A stretch of DNA of 64,000 nucleotides from assembly GCF_004011695.2 (NCBI RefSeq), contig NC_082411.1, positions 1,224,001 to 1,288,000 of the forward strand. Reading direction: 5' to 3'. The notes beneath the pieces were generated by a model. It did not search any database, had not been told where the DNA came from, and saw only the letters and a list, made by a program, of their open reading frames with translations. Below, piece by piece: positions 21,810 through 31,547 of the stretch. Origin of the DNA: Ascochyta rabiei (lineage: Eukaryota; Ascomycota; Dothideomycetes; Pleosporales; Didymellaceae). The position numbers and the translations under genes are program-made. The first letter of the stretch is position 1, and every line of letters begins with the position of its first letter.

Positions 21810-22370
21810 ATGACCGATACAGCGAAGACGTTGTTCGGTATCGCTCACGGCATCAAAATACATTCGTGACCAAGCTTCTCGTCTCCACCAAGCCCGATTT
21901 GATTTAGATAGAAGTCGAGTACGGCATGTTTGATAGACTTGAGTTGCACAAGTATGTTAATATGAAGAACCTATTAGAAGAAGGTGGCCAACAACACGGA
22001 GTGCCCTCCATGCGGCATAAACTCATTCTGGAGGCCACGCCCTGGCAATCGTCAGTGTGCCCAAGAAAGACGAGCTCTCGCGCTACACAGCTCTTGACGC
22101 CGGCGCGTCCAGTATTGTTATTCTGCACGTCGAATCCACGCAGGAAGTCAAAGACATGATCAAAGGGTACGTGTTGCTTTCCGTCATCTTCGCGTTCTTC
22201 TAGCCATAACATCAATCCTCTCTAGCCCGCATTGGCCATTGCTCGTTCAGCCCTTGGACGTTCACGCTACAATGGTCCAAGCCATCGACTGCATTGAGGA
22301 TATCAGTGAAAGCATCTACGATATCAGACTTCCATGAGATATCTCTCCTATAATACTCTTCTAGGTATCT
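21810..22370 (+). pseudogene. HpcH/HpaI aldolase-family relic
   Basis: Short blocks of homology in shifting frames follow the order of a HpcH/HpaI (2-dehydro-3-deoxyglucarate-type) aldolase. From the ATG at 21810 the frame reads TAKTLFGIAHGI. One frameshift later it reads FVTKLLVSTKPDLI, a TAG at 21905-21907, then IEVEYGMFDRLELH. A third frame gives VPKKDELSRYTALDAGASSI and VESTQEVKDMIK. After a possible intron it reads IGHCSFSPWTFT. In working enzymes the TAG position (between PDLI and the VEYGMFDR block) is normally Trp, so TGG-to-TAG is likely. At least two frameshifts and one nonsense codon make a functional product unlikely. No active paralogue lies in the window. Confidence 0.65.
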
Positions 22371-22737
22371 CCCAAAGTCTACCATGGTACGACTGAAACC
22401 ATGACGATGAAAGGGTCTGAAAATTCCCCATAGCTCGTACTGGCTTGTAGTACGGTGCAGCTGTCGTTCGAGATCTACTAGTGGTTTGATGGACAACATT
22501 CTTGACGAGTGGGGTGGCAAAGCGCCCAAGGAAGAGACGTAGAGAAGGGCGAAGTATCCTTGTGTGATGGTTATGCGTTCTTACATGGATCGATTCACAC
22601 GCATAATTGGGCGTACAAGAAAGTTTGCATACAGACCATAGTAAAAACTTTGTGACAATATAGATACAATCGATTTTGCTACACAGTGCCGATACAGTAA
22701 CGCCTATTAACGAGAAAAGATTGACTCGACCATCAAA
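22371..22737. other. intergenic, decayed 3' part of aldolase relic possible
   Basis: No further aldolase blocks could be read with confidence. It contains the 3' flank of the minus-strand hydrolase. Confidence 0.4.
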
Positions 22738-24057
22738 CTACCTTGGCGGTACCTGCAGCTTCCCCATATCTACAGACTTGTGATATTTTCTACACGGCAT
22801 GTCCGCACCATGTTCGTGTTCCTCCTCATCTTCGTCGATCTCAAACATTCTCCTCAACTCCCTGCAAGCAACAAGATACTGCTGCCTCGCACCGGGTGAC
22901 TCTCTCAGCGGATTTGGCGCCTTGTCCCAGCCATGCGGCCCGGGCACACAGTGGTAGTGCACGCGCTTGCCCAGGTCCTTCTGCAGCTTGTCTCTGAACC
23001 GTTCGCCCTCTGCGAGCAGCATATCCCATTCGCAGCAGAACATCACGATATCGTCTGGCAGAGCTTCAAGCATGTGGGTCGGTGCTTGCCCAGGGCTGAG
23101 CCACGGGTGTGCGAGATCGAGGGAGGGCGGTTGGAGGTACGAGTCGTCGAAGAGTTCCGTGAAGACAGCGGGGAGGTTCTGGTCTGCGCGTGCGCATGTG
23201 GCCCTTCGTTGTGCACGAGTGACTGTGTAGTCTGTGGGTGGGTAGAAGGATACTATCCCTCTGATTTTAACTATACTGTTGTTTCCCTGTGTCATAATCG
23301 ACACTGCTGGTCCATCTTTATATGACGAAACGAGGGATAGCGACGATGCGCCTGTCTGGCGAAGCATTGCGATTCGGTCGAGGCGCGACTGCTGGCGCAT
23401 GAGTGGTACACGTGAGGTTGAGCCGGATGCAGTAGCAGTCGAGTGTGTGGTTGGTGGAGGCTGGATGACGGCGTTCGGCACGCTACCCGCTCGACCATCG
23501 ATAATTTGTGCGCCAGACGGTGTTCGATCGAAGAGCTCGCCCTGCAGGCACAAGGGTACCGTGAAGCTCATGTTGCCTCCTGAAGAGAAACCTGATACTG
23601 CAAACCGATCTGAATCCAACATAAGCTCCTCTGCGTGTTGCGCGAGCCACAGTATCGCATCTGCACCATCTTCTACGGCGGTAGGAAATGGAAACTCTGG
23701 CGCGAGGCGGTATGCGACCGAGACAACGACGGCGCCGACTTCTTCGACAACGATGTTGGACCAGCGGGCATCGTCTTGTGCTGTTCCCAAGACGAATCCT
23801 CCACCGTGAAAGTTGATTACACAAGGGTATTTTTTGTTTCCCTTGAGCTTTTTGTAGCGTTTGTAGTCCTTCGGTACGTAGAAATGGAGTCGAAATGTGC
23901 CTTTGAGGGGGGAGACAGTCGCGTCGATGTCCCTATGAAACGTAGGTCGAGATGGCCGAGGTCGTGCCATTTTGTGGAGAGACATGCCAATTCCCATGAG
24001 GAACCTCCAAAATACGGCCTGCACATGCAGCATCCATCTCGGCCTAGTCCCAGGCAT
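22738..24057 (-). CDS. alpha/beta hydrolase, hormone-sensitive-lipase type (abhydrolase_3)
   Basis: A single exon of 439 codons. The HSL-family oxyanion motif appears as NFHGGGFVLG at about residue 83, followed by AYRLAPEFPFPTAVEDG, the usual second block. The nucleophile elbow is GFSSGGN, and an acid-His end is visible as CEWDMLLAEGERFRD and PGPHGWDKAP. The lid/insert region between about 195 and 285 is Ser/Thr/Gln-rich and longer than in bacterial HSL esterases. No signal peptide is present; the N-terminus has a short hydrophobic stretch (VFWRFLMGIGM) that might anchor it. It is likely an esterase or lipase on small acyl esters; the true substrate is unknown. Confidence 0.9.
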   Translation of the reverse strand: MPGTRPRWMLHVQAVFWRFLMGIGMSLHKMARPRPSRPTFHRDIDATVSPLKGTFRLHFYVPKDYKRYKKLKGNKKYPCVINFHGGGFVLGTAQDDARWSNIVVEEVGAVVVSVAYRLAPEFPFPTAVEDGADAILWLAQHAEELMLDSDRFAVSGFSSGGNMSFTVPLCLQGELFDRTPSGAQIIDGRAGSVPNAVIQPPPTTHSTATASGSTSRVPLMRQQSRLDRIAMLRQTGASSLSLVSSYKDGPAVSIMTQGNNSIVKIRGIVSFYPPTDYTVTRAQRRATCARADQNLPAVFTELFDDSYLQPPSLDLAHPWLSPGQAPTHMLEALPDDIVMFCCEWDMLLAEGERFRDKLQKDLGKRVHYHCVPGPHGWDKAPNPLRESPGARQQYLVACRELRRMFEIDEDEEEHEHGADMPCRKYHKSVDMGKLQVPPR

Positions 24058-24901
24058 GGTGCTGAAAAAGGTCTGGTGTGTAAAGTGTTCAAGCAGCAGG
24101 TGCAGTCAAGAAGAAGGAAAGAGCTCAGTCCACCACACGAACTGCCAGTGAGTGCACCATGCGCCAGTGGTCCCAGTAAAGTGGCGATCGCGTAGCGGTT
24201 AGTGACGATCGGCAATCTTGGCTGTACTGTGTAGTTAGTCGCAAGAGCGAAATGTTCTGGGAAAACACTGCGCACGAGGCGGCTTGTTGGTCGATAGATG
24301 ACGTATGCTTTGTTGAGTGATAGACGCCGCTGCGCAGCAGCTTGGCAAAAGCACACCACAGTTGCGCACCGGCCTTCTGGATTTGTAACTGAGCGCATTG
24401 CATCAACACAACAAACTGCCGACCTGCAAAGTACTTGGGATGATGTCAACACATTTGCACACGGTCCATGTGTATTTCTCCATTTATCAGAGGAGCATGA
24501 ATTCATTCAACTTGATGTGCTCATTAATCTTGAGTAGAGCACGAAGTACCATGTTGCAGAATGCTCGAGACCGAGCTCATACCGGCAAGACGACAAGGTG
24601 CCACAAAGATCCGATAACCAACTCGGCAATCAGTCCGTCGTGACTTCAGAAAAAGATAACAATGCGATAACCTCGAAGCAAGCCGACGTGGTATAAGGCT
24701 GCTCAAGTCCTCAGGAAGCGCCGTACGCTCACCTATTGATGCCCTGAACCGTATAATGCAAATGACGCAAGTCAAATTAGTGGTATAGAGATGGAGCTGA
24801 GGCCAGTGAAATGTCAGAAGAAACGCTAATCAGGTGTATGCAGAATCGACGACAAGCGAAAACAAGGTAAAGACAGGGGCTGGCGTTGCAGTCGCTGAGC
24901 A
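24058..24901. other. intergenic, nothing supported
   Basis: Overlapping frames on both strands lack conserved features. It serves as promoter of the hydrolase and 3' flank of the next minus-strand gene. Confidence 0.5.
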
Positions 24902-25465
24902 TTACGCGTCAACAAATTCGTAATCGGCGTCCTCAGGCGCGACGTGCCTCTTCTTTGAAGCAGGCGAAAGGGGCTCGCCATCAGCGTCCAGCACCTCGTA
25001 CTCGTTCTTGATTATCTTGTCTGTCTCAAGAATCTCATATCGCTCGATTGCCTTCTCGAGGGCGACGTTTAGGATCTGGCTGCCGTGACTTGGCCCTCGC
25101 TCAGCATCGAAGGAGTAGGCGACCTCGGCATCTGGAGCTGGGGCAGCAGAGGGATGGTCGACTTCCTCGTCTGCTGATGAATCGTCACTGGCAACAGCGA
25201 TGTCCTTGTTCAGAGCGTTTCGTGCCTTCATCGGACCAGGGTAGGACGACCTGTACCTGTCAGCATCCAGACCATGCAATGGTGAGATGGACACGACTCA
25301 CTTGATGTTGGGGAAGACGCGAGCAGGACGAGGCTTCCCATCTTCGATGCGTCGTCCAGGGCCGTACGACGGTCCGTTGACCCACTTCACCCGGCTGTCC
25401 TTGTCACGGCGGAACTCTTTGGCGTCGCTGCGAAGGTCGCTGGTGTAGGTCTGTTCAGAAGCCAT
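24902..25465 (-). CDS. acidic conserved-looking hypothetical protein
   Basis: Two exons, complement of 25302-25465 and 24902-25256, give 172 residues. The 45-nt intron (GTGAGT...GACAG with a CTGAC branch point) restores one frame across NIK|YRSSYPG. The first exon is basic and polar (MASEQTYTSDLRSDAKEF, then WVNGPSYGPGRRIEDGKPRP). The second holds two acidic stretches (DDSSADEEVD and the C-terminus APEDADYEFVDA). A helix with ALEKAIERYEILETDKIIKNEYEVL may be a coiled coil. No known domain is seen. A nuclear or adaptor role is possible but not shown. The clean splice junction makes a real gene likely. Confidence 0.75.
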
Positions 25466-26828
25466 GACGGCAGCTATGGAGGCTTGCTTGACTGGGAGTG
25501 GTATACTGGTGGATAGGTAGGCTCAGAATGCGTTGGGATATGGTAGGTAGCTAGATAGGAGGGTTTCGTTTTGGATGAGTGGAAGAATGACGGAGTCAAC
25601 AAACGGCAGGTATGCCAGCTGCAGTAGGCAGTAATAAGCTCGGTAGTGGGCGCGACTGGTGACTGGTAGCAGCTGTCTTAGATGTGACTGGTGAGTGAGT
25701 CAAGTGTTTAGGCAGGAAGGGTGGCCAAGCGATGCAGGCACTCGGAGATGACGGAGCTTGTGAAAGCGCGGGGAAACTGTTTACTCTTACGAGAGCACCG
25801 CCCTTTATGCAATGAACGACGTCGTAGGCGCCTTTGTCATCCAAGGTATGGTCCCTGATAAGGAGCTTGAGGCGCGGGAAGCTGTTAGCTACGTGATCAC
25901 CTGCGCCAGCTCCGATACGCCGAGGCTTGTCAGCCCGACTAGGGTCCGTTTGACGCGTAGGTGGCCGACGCCCATGATGGCATCATCAGGGAATCATGCG
26001 CCTCGCATTCGTAAACGTGGGTGGTCTGAAGGCGGACCTGGGTTGGCCGTCGAGGTGGAGGTCGATGCACCCGATCGCCGACCCCACATAATCTCGGCTT
26101 CAGACAATAACCGTCACAGCATCCATCCCTAACACGCATTCTGTTATTTAAACAACAAACACGCAGCTGTCAATACGCTCAGCAAAGCAGCTATTTCGAC
26201 ACTCGCTACTATGACGGCAAGATTATTATCTACTGTACTATGTTTGATACCCTGCAAATGTCTTGTGGGGCGGGAGGCAGCCAGGAAGGCTCAGCGGAAT
26301 CTTTCACATCAGTTGAATTTAGCTTTGCTGTAATTACTTTGCATACATATCCTGCAGACTAACAAATGCAGGTAAAGACAGACCTATGCTGTTTTGCACA
26401 CAGGGCAGGTGGAATTTGATGTAATCTATTGAGTCGAGCCACTTCACACAGCACCTCTGGTTACCTCCCCACTCACGAAACTTGTGCCGGGTACCAGAGT
26501 ACTGTCCCAGCGAAATCAAGCTGGTGATTCAAGAGGCTGTGTTCTGTTCAACGAATTGTGGCTGATTATACGACCACTAACGACCAACCCCTCAAACACC
26601 AGCCTGATAACGATCCGGAATTGGCCGGTCGTCAGCCTGCGCCTTTTGCGGCTAAGACGGCGTCCCTAATTCCACAGGAATGCTGCGCTCGGTCCCTGGG
26701 CGAGACCGCTGACACAAATCACATCTCTAATCTTGTCCAAGTCGGCTCTTGCGGAGCGGTACACAGTAGTTGGCTGGAAACAGCCTCACAACAGACCGTA
26801 GCCGTTCCTGAATGCCGTAATAATGCTC
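25466..26828. other. intergenic, nothing supported
   Basis: No convincing frame or motif. Frames at 25812-26132 and 26558-26929 overlap the ATL terminal exon or lack features. Confidence 0.45.
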
Positions 26829-27474
26829 TCAGGTATGGTATGCTGCTGCGTCCTCATCCTCCTCGTCACTACCCTCTACCAAGCCCGCTTCGCTTGGGAG
26901 CTCGTTGGGGAACCAACCATATGTTTTGAAGTCAACCGTGTATAGGCCCATACTGTCTTCGCTTACCTCCACCCCTTCTTTCCTCAGAGCACCAGCCTGC
27001 CGGCTTGCTGCGCCTGGCCCTCTTGGTTTATGTCAGACAAGGACCCTGAGCAAGGGAGTACAATATCCACAGGCACGCAAAAGACAAACGACTGACCTTG
27101 GGCTGATGCCGCCTTTAGAGTTAATCACGCGCTGCCAGGGCACGTTATCGCTGTGAAAGGCTGGGCTCTTCCTGCTCGAATCCGTCGATGGCGGCGGCAA
27201 ATGCTTGAGACAGACTCCCACCTGTCTTGACGTCACTTGTTAGTCGCATAGCAGCTGGTGTGTTTCTGTGATGCCATGTCTTACCTCGGACACTGAGCTA
27301 CAACATGTTAGCGACTCATCGTGTCACAGTCACGCGTATGAAGTGCTCACGCTTCCCAACCAGCCTTGCAATGTGCGCATAACTTGTCACCTTCCCATAA
27401 GGTACCTCCTGTATCGCCTCACAGACTGTTGTATGCCACAGCCATGCTTCCTCTGAGCGTGCGCCCGGCGCCAT
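26829..27474 (-). CDS. alkyltransferase-like (ATL) DNA repair protein, MGMT fold
   Basis: Four exons, complement of 27351-27474, 27285-27297, 27097-27225 and 26829-27021, give 152 residues. Exon 2 is only 13 nt. Joined, the protein reads WLWHTTVCEAIQEVPYGKVT, then HIARLVGKPQCPRQVGVCLKHL, then NVPWQRVINSKGGISPRGPG, the DNA-binding domain of O6-methylguanine-DNA methyltransferase. In the methyltransferases the active site is PCHR; here Trp76 takes the place of the Cys, as in ATL proteins of S. pombe (Atl1) and E. coli. Those bind O6-alkylguanine without repairing it and recruit nucleotide excision repair. The C-terminal 25 residues are acidic. Introns of 53, 59 and 75 nt have good donors and a CTAAC branch site. 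Confidence 0.88.
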
Positions 27475-27753
27475 GTTGTTGATGATTCGATATTAGATAG
27501 AGATTGCCGGAACTGGACGAGTAGCTTCGCAGTATCAACAAAATCCAACGAGAATTTACGGTGTTATCAAACGGAGTACAAAATCAGTGCTCCTATCGTA
27601 ACTGTTGAGTCTTCTGTGAGTCAATAGAGTGTAGATGGTTTGGCGCGAATACACGTTGGCACGTGATAGACATCATTGCCAAGGCCTGCCTCTCTCCGAG
27701 CATTGCACTTTGGCGACTGCAGGCACTTTTCTACAATTATACCTCACTACAAT

Positions 27754-28794
27754 ATGTCTCTCGCCGACTACCTAGCGAAAAATTACCTCACGGCGGACTC
27801 GGAAAAGAAGTCCAAAAAGCGGAAGAGAAAGGAGAAGAACGGTGGCCTTATAATTGACGATGATGATAATCTTGGGTGGAAGGATAAAGCAGATGAAGAT
27901 GATGAAGATGCGCCCTTGATCAGTACGACACCCTCGAAGCTTTCGTACACCTATCACATGCTGACGGATCTATCAGTGGGAGGAGCAAGCCTCAAAAAGT
28001 CTAAGAAGAAATCCAAAGGAACCAGCGCCGCAACATGGGCGACAGTGGGTGTCGCTGCACCTTCACACGCACAACAGCTTGCCGCCGACGAAGCCGCCGC
28101 AAACGCAATCATAGCCTCGACAGCCGCCGACCGGCAACAAGCAGCAGACGCCGAAGACGAAGCACCCGAAATGGTGGATACTGAAGGAGTGCTGAGGTTG
28201 GAGTCTGGTGCACGAGCAGGTCTACAAACCGCGGCGCAAGTTGCTGCAGATATGAAGCAACGGCAAGACGCAGAACAGCGGAAGGCTGAGCAAGCTACAA
28301 AAGAACTAGGTGCAGCGGCGCAAGAAACCATCTACCGAGACGCAAGCGGTCGCATTATCAACGTTGCAATGAAGCGTGCAGAAGCGCGAAAGAAAGCCGA
28401 AGATGAGGAGCGCAAGAAGTTGGAGAAGGAGAGAGAAGCTCGTGGAGATGTACAAAACGCTGCTGCAGCAAAACGGAAACAGGCACTGCAAGATGCGAAG
28501 ACGATGACAGTCGCACGGTACGCCGACGATGCGGAGCTGAACGACGAGCTGAAAGAGCGAGGACATTGGAACGACCCTGCAGCTGGCTTTCTGCGCAAGA
28601 AAAAGGCTGGACGCAGCATCACAGGCAAGCCGCTTTACACCGGAGCGTTCCAACCAAATCGATACGGCATTCGCCCCGGTCACCGATGGGACGGCGTGGA
28701 TAGAGGGAATGGGTTCGAGAGCGAATGGTTTAAGTCGAGGAATCGCAAAGCGAATATCGAAAAGCTGGAATACCAGTGGCAGCAGGACGAATAG
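27754..28794 (+). CDS. BUD13: pre-mRNA-splicing factor BUD13/CWC26
   Basis: Starts at MSLADYLAKNYLTADSEKK, the family N-terminus. A 54-nt stretch (27923-27976) with a GTACGA donor, a CTGAC branch and an ATCAG end is very likely an intron; being a multiple of three it also reads through. Spliced length is 328 residues, unspliced 346. The middle is Ala/Gln/Lys/Glu-rich and helical (AEARKKAEDEERKKLEKE). The C-terminus holds the conserved BUD13 domain: ETIYRDASGRI, NDELKERGHWNDPAAGFL, PNRYGIRPGHRWDGVDRGNG and FESEWF. In yeast Bud13 joins Snu17 and Pml1 in the RES complex, which helps spliceosome activation and nuclear retention of unspliced RNA. The Lys-rich KKSKKRKRKEK at residues 18-30 is a probable nuclear signal. 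Confidence 0.93.
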   Translation: MSLADYLAKNYLTADSEKKSKKRKRKEKNGGLIIDDDDNLGWKDKADEDDEDAPLISTTPSKLSYTYHMLTDLSVGGASLKKSKKKSKGTSAATWATVGVAAPSHAQQLAADEAAANAIIASTAADRQQAADAEDEAPEMVDTEGVLRLESGARAGLQTAAQVAADMKQRQDAEQRKAEQATKELGAAAQETIYRDASGRIINVAMKRAEARKKAEDEERKKLEKEREARGDVQNAAAAKRKQALQDAKTMTVARYADDAELNDELKERGHWNDPAAGFLRKKKAGRSITGKPLYTGAFQPNRYGIRPGHRWDGVDRGNGFESEWFKSRNRKANIEKLEYQWQQDE

Positions 28795-29089
28795 GAGACT
28801 GGCGATGTTTCAAAACACAAGGTTTATCGTCATTGCATCACATCGACAGCATAGCGCGGCGTTTTGGGCCAAAAACATATATGTTATCCTTTCCGACATC
28901 AGCACTATTTGCTTATCTTTAGAGCCTCGCCAGCCGCTTATGCAGTCTTGCGGGGCACAACCACTTCACGTCCACCAGTACAATGGATGTCTCACTTCAC
29001 ATTTCCATCGCAACCACAACACATTCACAAGCTGTTCTTCTCCTTCACGTGGTTTCAAGCTGGTAGGGTCTGGGCGTTGATCGTACCAG

Positions 29090-30129
29090 CCACTCCAAGC
29101 CCAAGGGATGGACACTGGTTCCAGGATCTTGCAGAGCCACATTCACAAGTTCCTTTCAACTCCGTGGTGGTCCTGCCTGTAGGAATGTTGTCTCACGCGA
29201 CGTGTTGTCTTTCAACACGGAGACCGCATCATAGACAACAGCGTGCTCGAGAGTTGTATCGACTACTACCACCATCGAGAGGTCTGCTGTAAAAGCTCTG
29301 AGCCTTTCACGGACTCTTAATCTGATGATCCTTTTGAGAAGCGCAGCGTATCCACGGGTCTTGACAAACTGCTTCGCCTTTGTATGTATCATCGGGTCAG
29401 AAACCCACGCTACCTCACAACCATCACTGACTTCAGATCACGCCAATGTCTCGAACCCCTAGACAAGATCTATGGTATATTAGGTCTTGTAAGCCAACAT
29501 GTTCGCAATCTCGTCAGCCCGGACTATACTCGCTCGCCCAGAGAGGTATACCAAGAGGTAGTGCTGGCGACTATACGGGCAACAGAATCGTTCGACACAC
29601 TGAGTTTCGTCTATGGGGAAGGAACAAAAAGTCCAAACATTCCTTCCTTTCGTGCCAGACTAGACTGCCTACGTCAAGCCCTGGGTGTACGAATCTCTGC
29701 GAAGTAGATAACGGCAAATCAAACTTTATAACGCAGGCAATGCGAGTTTAGTGGATCTGCACGATGCAGCACCAGACGAAGCTGTAGCATCAGATATACT
29801 CTTCGATCAGATCGCGGCTTTTAGCGTTCGTCGCGGCGATAGCCTTGAGGAGATTCATCGTTACGGAGAAGGGGTACATGGGATGGGCGCCCGTCGATGC
29901 CGAGGTGGGGGGCGTTGTGGTGTTGCTAAGTGGAGGGAAGGTCCCGTACGTACTACGGCCCGTGAGGGAAGAAAGGATAAGCGCAGAGTATACGAGGGGT
30001 TCTGGAGCTGATGACAGCGATGATACAGAACCTCAGTCGTATATATTCATTGGTGACGCCTATGTGCACGGTATGATGCAGGGAGAATGCTACGATACGG
30101 ACAGGCTCGAAGTGCTTCGCTTGGTCTGA
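29090..30129 (+). pseudogene. HET-domain (heterokaryon incompatibility) gene relic
   Basis: Blocks typical of the C-terminal two thirds of HET proteins can be read in order, but not in one frame: HKFLSTPWWS and VFQHGDRIIDNSVLES, then CLEPLDKIYGILGLV, LVSPDYTRSPREVYQEVV, KLYNAGNASL, and the final EKGYMGWAPVDAEVGG...YVHGMMQGECYD. Nonsense codons interrupt it: TAG at 29180-29182, TAA just after FTDS, TAG at 29661-29663 (in a position normally PDW) and TAA at 29709-29711. Several frame changes also occur. The N-terminal catalytic-like core of the HET domain is missing upstream. HET proteins trigger cell death after fusion of unlike strains; this copy cannot make one. Confidence 0.8.
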
Positions 30130-30182
30130 ACAAACTACTTCAACATCCCTTCAACAACCATAGTTCGCTACCACTACGAGAC

Positions 30183-31372
30183 TCAGAAAGCCAGGGTCTG
30201 CCCCGCCTCCTTCGTCACCGCCGCCTTGACATTGGCGCTGCCCAGTAGCGTGTACGGGTACGTAAAGCTACCTGCGCTCAACGTCCCCTTGGGCGCCGTA
30301 TTCGCGCTCTGGCCACCAAACACGGTATCAATAACGACCGCCGACCCATCCTTATCACTGCTCTCCGTGTACACCATCTTCTTGCCGCTGTTCTCAAACA
30401 CGGTGCTCTGGATCAAAGCTTGCGCGCCCATACGTGTGTTCACGCCCGTGTCCTGCTCGTTGTAGTAGTTGTTGAAGATGTGCGCTGTGCCAAAGCGCAG
30501 GAGCGGTCCGCGGGACGCAACTTTGTAGAAGTGGTTATTTGCGTATGTCACGCGTAGGTGGCCTGTGTCTTCGGCGGCGTTGGAGTCGGAGTGGCCTACA
30601 AGCGTGCCTTTGGACTATGGTAATCGATCGAGTTACTAGACGTTCTGACCGCAGATTTGCGCTGATTGTGGATTGGACTTACGTGGTTGTGGAAATACGT
30701 GTGCGATACTGTCACGAAGTCTGCTGCGTGCGAGAGATCGACCAGCCCATCGTACGTGTCTTTGCCGACGTTCTCGTCACCGGATAGATCACAGTGGTCA
30801 ACCCAGACGTTGGTGGATAGGTTGATGGTGATGGCGTCACCGTAAGTTGCGAGGACTTTAGATATCTTCAAATTCCTCACGATCACGTTCTTCTGACCAA
30901 GAATGGTGAGGCCGATGCCTGTCAGTGCTGCTTATCGTCAGTCCTGCAATCCTATGTAGAGCGACGAACAGAAGTGACCAAAGGAACATGAACGTACAGC
31001 TGCCAGCCTTGCCTACAATGGTTTTGTCACTCGTAACAGACACCTTCGCAGCACCACTGATGGCACCTTGCACAACGATGACGCGAGCTCCTGAAGCACT
31101 GGCTGCAGCAGACAGCTGGGGCAGTGTGCTCACGGTAGTAGTTGGTCCGCCGGCACCACCTTTGGTGCTAGTGAAGAAAATCAGCGTGCGTCCTTTTACA
31201 ATTGTAGTGAATCTGCTCACCCTCCATTTTGTGTGGCATAGCCAACATTTGCAACATCGGTCACACTCGCTCTCTTGGCCAGTAACTTTGCAGGACTCTC
31301 TTCGAGTGTAGGGGTTGGTACTGCCGAGACCAGCGAAGCTGCGAAGAAGAAAAGCGTCGTGGAAAACTTCAT
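30183..31372 (-). CDS. secreted pectate lyase, polysaccharide lyase family 1
   Basis: Four exons, complement of 31221-31372, 30998-31167, 30683-30927 and 30183-30614, give 332 residues. The start MKFSTTLFFFAASLVSAV is a clear signal peptide; a KR pair near residue 34 may be a Kex2-like processing site. PL1 features follow: TIVGKAGSSLTGIGL, NVIVRNLKIS, WVDHCDLSGD (metal-binding Asp region), VTYANNHFYKV and RGPLLRFGTAHIFNNYY with the catalytic Arg. The enzyme cleaves polygalacturonate by beta-elimination, needing Ca2+, outside the cell. It would serve saprotrophic or plant-pathogenic growth on pectin. Introns are 53, 70 and 68 nt. For intron 2 I chose the acceptor AGCAG|CACTG because it gives the family sequence SSLTGIGL. 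The HET relic ends 54 bp from its stop. Confidence 0.93.
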
Positions 31373-31541
31373 GTTGGTAGTGTTTCGCAATTGCCGTCAG
31401 TGATTGCTCGATGATGTGTTGTTTGACTGGCGACATCTTTCTCTTTTATGCCCCATCGGTGTTCGGCTCGCTGCTCCAGTCCCATCTTCCAAGGCTCTTG
31501 TAGTCTTGTGTATTTCTCTGACAAGCATGGTCTTTGCTGAG

Positions 31542-31547
31542 TATATA
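31542..31547 (-). promoter_or_regulatory. TATA-like box upstream of pectate lyase
   Basis: TATATA lies about 170 bp upstream of the start, next to a CCAAT on the coding strand. It is assigned by motif and distance only. Confidence 0.35.

Noticed and set aside
27033..27236. ATL region read as a single short ORF
   Set aside because: It covers only one exon and runs into introns at both ends.
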